DNA from: Bacteroidota bacterium
Lineage (GTDB): Bacteria; Bacteroidota; Bacteroidia; AKYH767-A; 2013-40CM-41-45
Length of the DNA: 64,000 bases
Reading direction: 5' to 3'
NCBI GenBank assembly: GCA_016720935.1
Contig: JADKJP010000007.1
Location: forward strand, 558,001-622,000
Below are positions 63,471 to 64,000 of this stretch, piece after piece. The first letter of the stretch is position 1, and each line of letters opens with the position of its first letter. The position numbers and the translations under genes were made by a program. Under the pieces are notes generated by a model. It was not told the DNA's origin. It was given only the letters and a program-made list of their open reading frames with translations, and made no database searches.

Positions 63471-64000
63471 CAACCGTAACAGACTGCAATCATATGAACG
63501 AATATATTTCAGTGAACAGACATAAAATTATTTTCAATTTTAAATGGATCACTATTCTTTTAACCACCATTTGGACAATATATTTACTTAAATTAAATTC
63601 TGAAGACATTAGCCTAGACTTCAAGTTAATATTAATTGGCTATTGTATGGCGACAATTATTCTCCCCCTTTTTACCGTCTTAATTTTATCGATTCAAGAT
63701 CTTATTGAATTTGTCAGAATCAATAAAATACTAAGCAATAATCCATTTAATCAATTTCTAAATATCGGTTTTGAAAAGTCGTACACGGAAAAAAAGGCGA
63801 AATGGACTACTTCAAAACCAATGCTGACAGGTACTCTAGACAATTATCCGATTAGGTGTGAAGTAGAAAATGGGATTGTAAGAATAATTGCCACCGCTAA
63901 CTTGGATGAAATTAAAAAGACAGACATGAAAAATTGGAAAGAACTATTTGGCGATGATAATATTACCTATGATTGGTTTGGTGTCGCACTTGTATACAGA
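63464..64000 (+). mobile_element. Cassette C8, incomplete at window end
   Basis: Starts TTAGCGGC. By the rule seen in the other cassettes, its own attC beyond the window should carry R'' with GCCGCTAAC. Confidence 0.65.
63494..64000 (+). CDS. Membrane protein of unknown function, C-terminus beyond window
   Basis: Open frame of 169 codons from ATG 63494 running off the end. The product starts MNEYISVNRHKIIFNFKW, has two membrane helices (ITILLTTIWTIYLL and LILIGYCMATIILPLFTVLI), then a soluble part (KAKWTTSKPMLTGTLDNYPI, CEVENGIVRIIATA). It begins 30 bp inside cassette C8. No family recognised. Confidence 0.65.
   Translation, partial: MNEYISVNRHKIIFNFKWITILLTTIWTIYLLKLNSEDISLDFKLILIGYCMATIILPLFTVLILSIQDLIEFVRINKILSNNPFNQFLNIGFEKSYTEKKAKWTTSKPMLTGTLDNYPIRCEVENGIVRIIATANLDEIKKTDMKNWKELFGDDNITYDWFGVALVYR

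Larger units (their letters stand above)
40195..64000 (+). mobile_element. Integron-like platform: recombinase, attI and eight gene cassettes (continues past window)
   Basis: Recombinase (40195-41820), candidate attI (about 42000-42083) and cassettes C1 42084-44509, C2 44510-45280, C3 45281-53017, C4 53018-55977, C5 55978-57125, C6 57126-59551, C7 59552-63463 and C8 from 63464. Boundaries are placed at G|TT. For each complete cassette the R'' box of its own attC is the reverse complement of G plus its first bases, which no random arrangement of genes would give seven times. All cassette genes run in the + direction, each ahead of its attC. Base composition is visibly more A/T-rich than the chromosome to the left, most strongly in C2-C5 and C7. 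Confidence 0.8.

Noticed and set aside
40195..64000. Integrative conjugative element, prophage or plasmid
   Set aside because: No relaxase/mobilisation, type IV secretion, phage structural or replication genes are seen; the only mobility genes are the recombinases and the IS91-like transposase.

Overview
The window comes from a Bacteroidota chromosome. The evidence is three secreted proteins with C-terminal sorting domains of the type IX secretion type, one CHU_C/gliding-type C-terminus, GWxTD, choice-of-anchor L and DUF2795 family proteins, the tiny ribosomal protein bTHX, a fused-type SecA with a C-terminal zinc motif, and repeated use of the Bacteroidota -7 promoter element TAnnTTTG.

Bases 1-39656 are ordinary chromosome on both strands: rlmB, a GWxTD lipoprotein, rmuC, a radical SAM protein, an ABC exporter, a NUDIX hydrolase, tag, an eno/small membrane protein/gltA run, an ABC ATPase with a cobalamin adenosyltransferase, large secreted proteins, secA, a POT transporter, thioredoxin-like proteins, a TPR histidine kinase, yifB, prohibitin, a gmhA-like SIS isomerase and murB. 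Several gaps here hold degenerate short-word repeats (TTATTAG x11, AATAACTC, GGGACGA, TTAGTGC) and one minus-strand candidate structured RNA (38384-38570).

From 40195 to the end of the window the sequence is best read as an integron-like gene-cassette array. A 541-residue tyrosine recombinase with three N-terminal repeats is followed by a candidate attI carrying two perfect 16-bp palindromes 41 bp apart. Seven complete cassettes and the start of an eighth follow, all in the same orientation. The boundaries are self-validating. Each cassette starts with TTRRRY-like bases, and the 5' arm (R'') of its own 3' attC is the reverse complement of G plus those bases: GTTGAAC/GTTCAAC, GTTATAGGC/GCCTATAAC, GTTACCAGC/GCTGGTAAC, GTTAGCGG/CCGCTAAC (twice) and GTTATAAGC/GCTTATAAC. 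Four attC sites are about 134 bp long and homologous; the others are about 91 bp.

The cassettes are: C1 and C6, two 2426-bp copies of an IS91/HUH transposase plus tyrosine recombinase; C2, a secreted orphan protein; C3, a 7.7-kb RND efflux operon with its own TetR regulator, promoter and operator; C4, a His-rich protein, a PepSY-like protein and two repeat membrane proteins; C5, a secreted protein with a JAMM-like motif; C7, an Rrf2-controlled nitrosative-stress set (cupin, RIC/ScdA, hemerythrin, NDH-2); C8, a membrane protein cut by the window end. C3 and C4 each carry a distinctive double-stem element (stem, ACATTT/AAAAGA internal loop, stem) near both ends.

Several array genes are broken by one- or two-base homopolymer indels. 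The two IS91-like copies carry complementary ones, so base-calling errors are a real possibility and should be excluded before calling pseudogenes.
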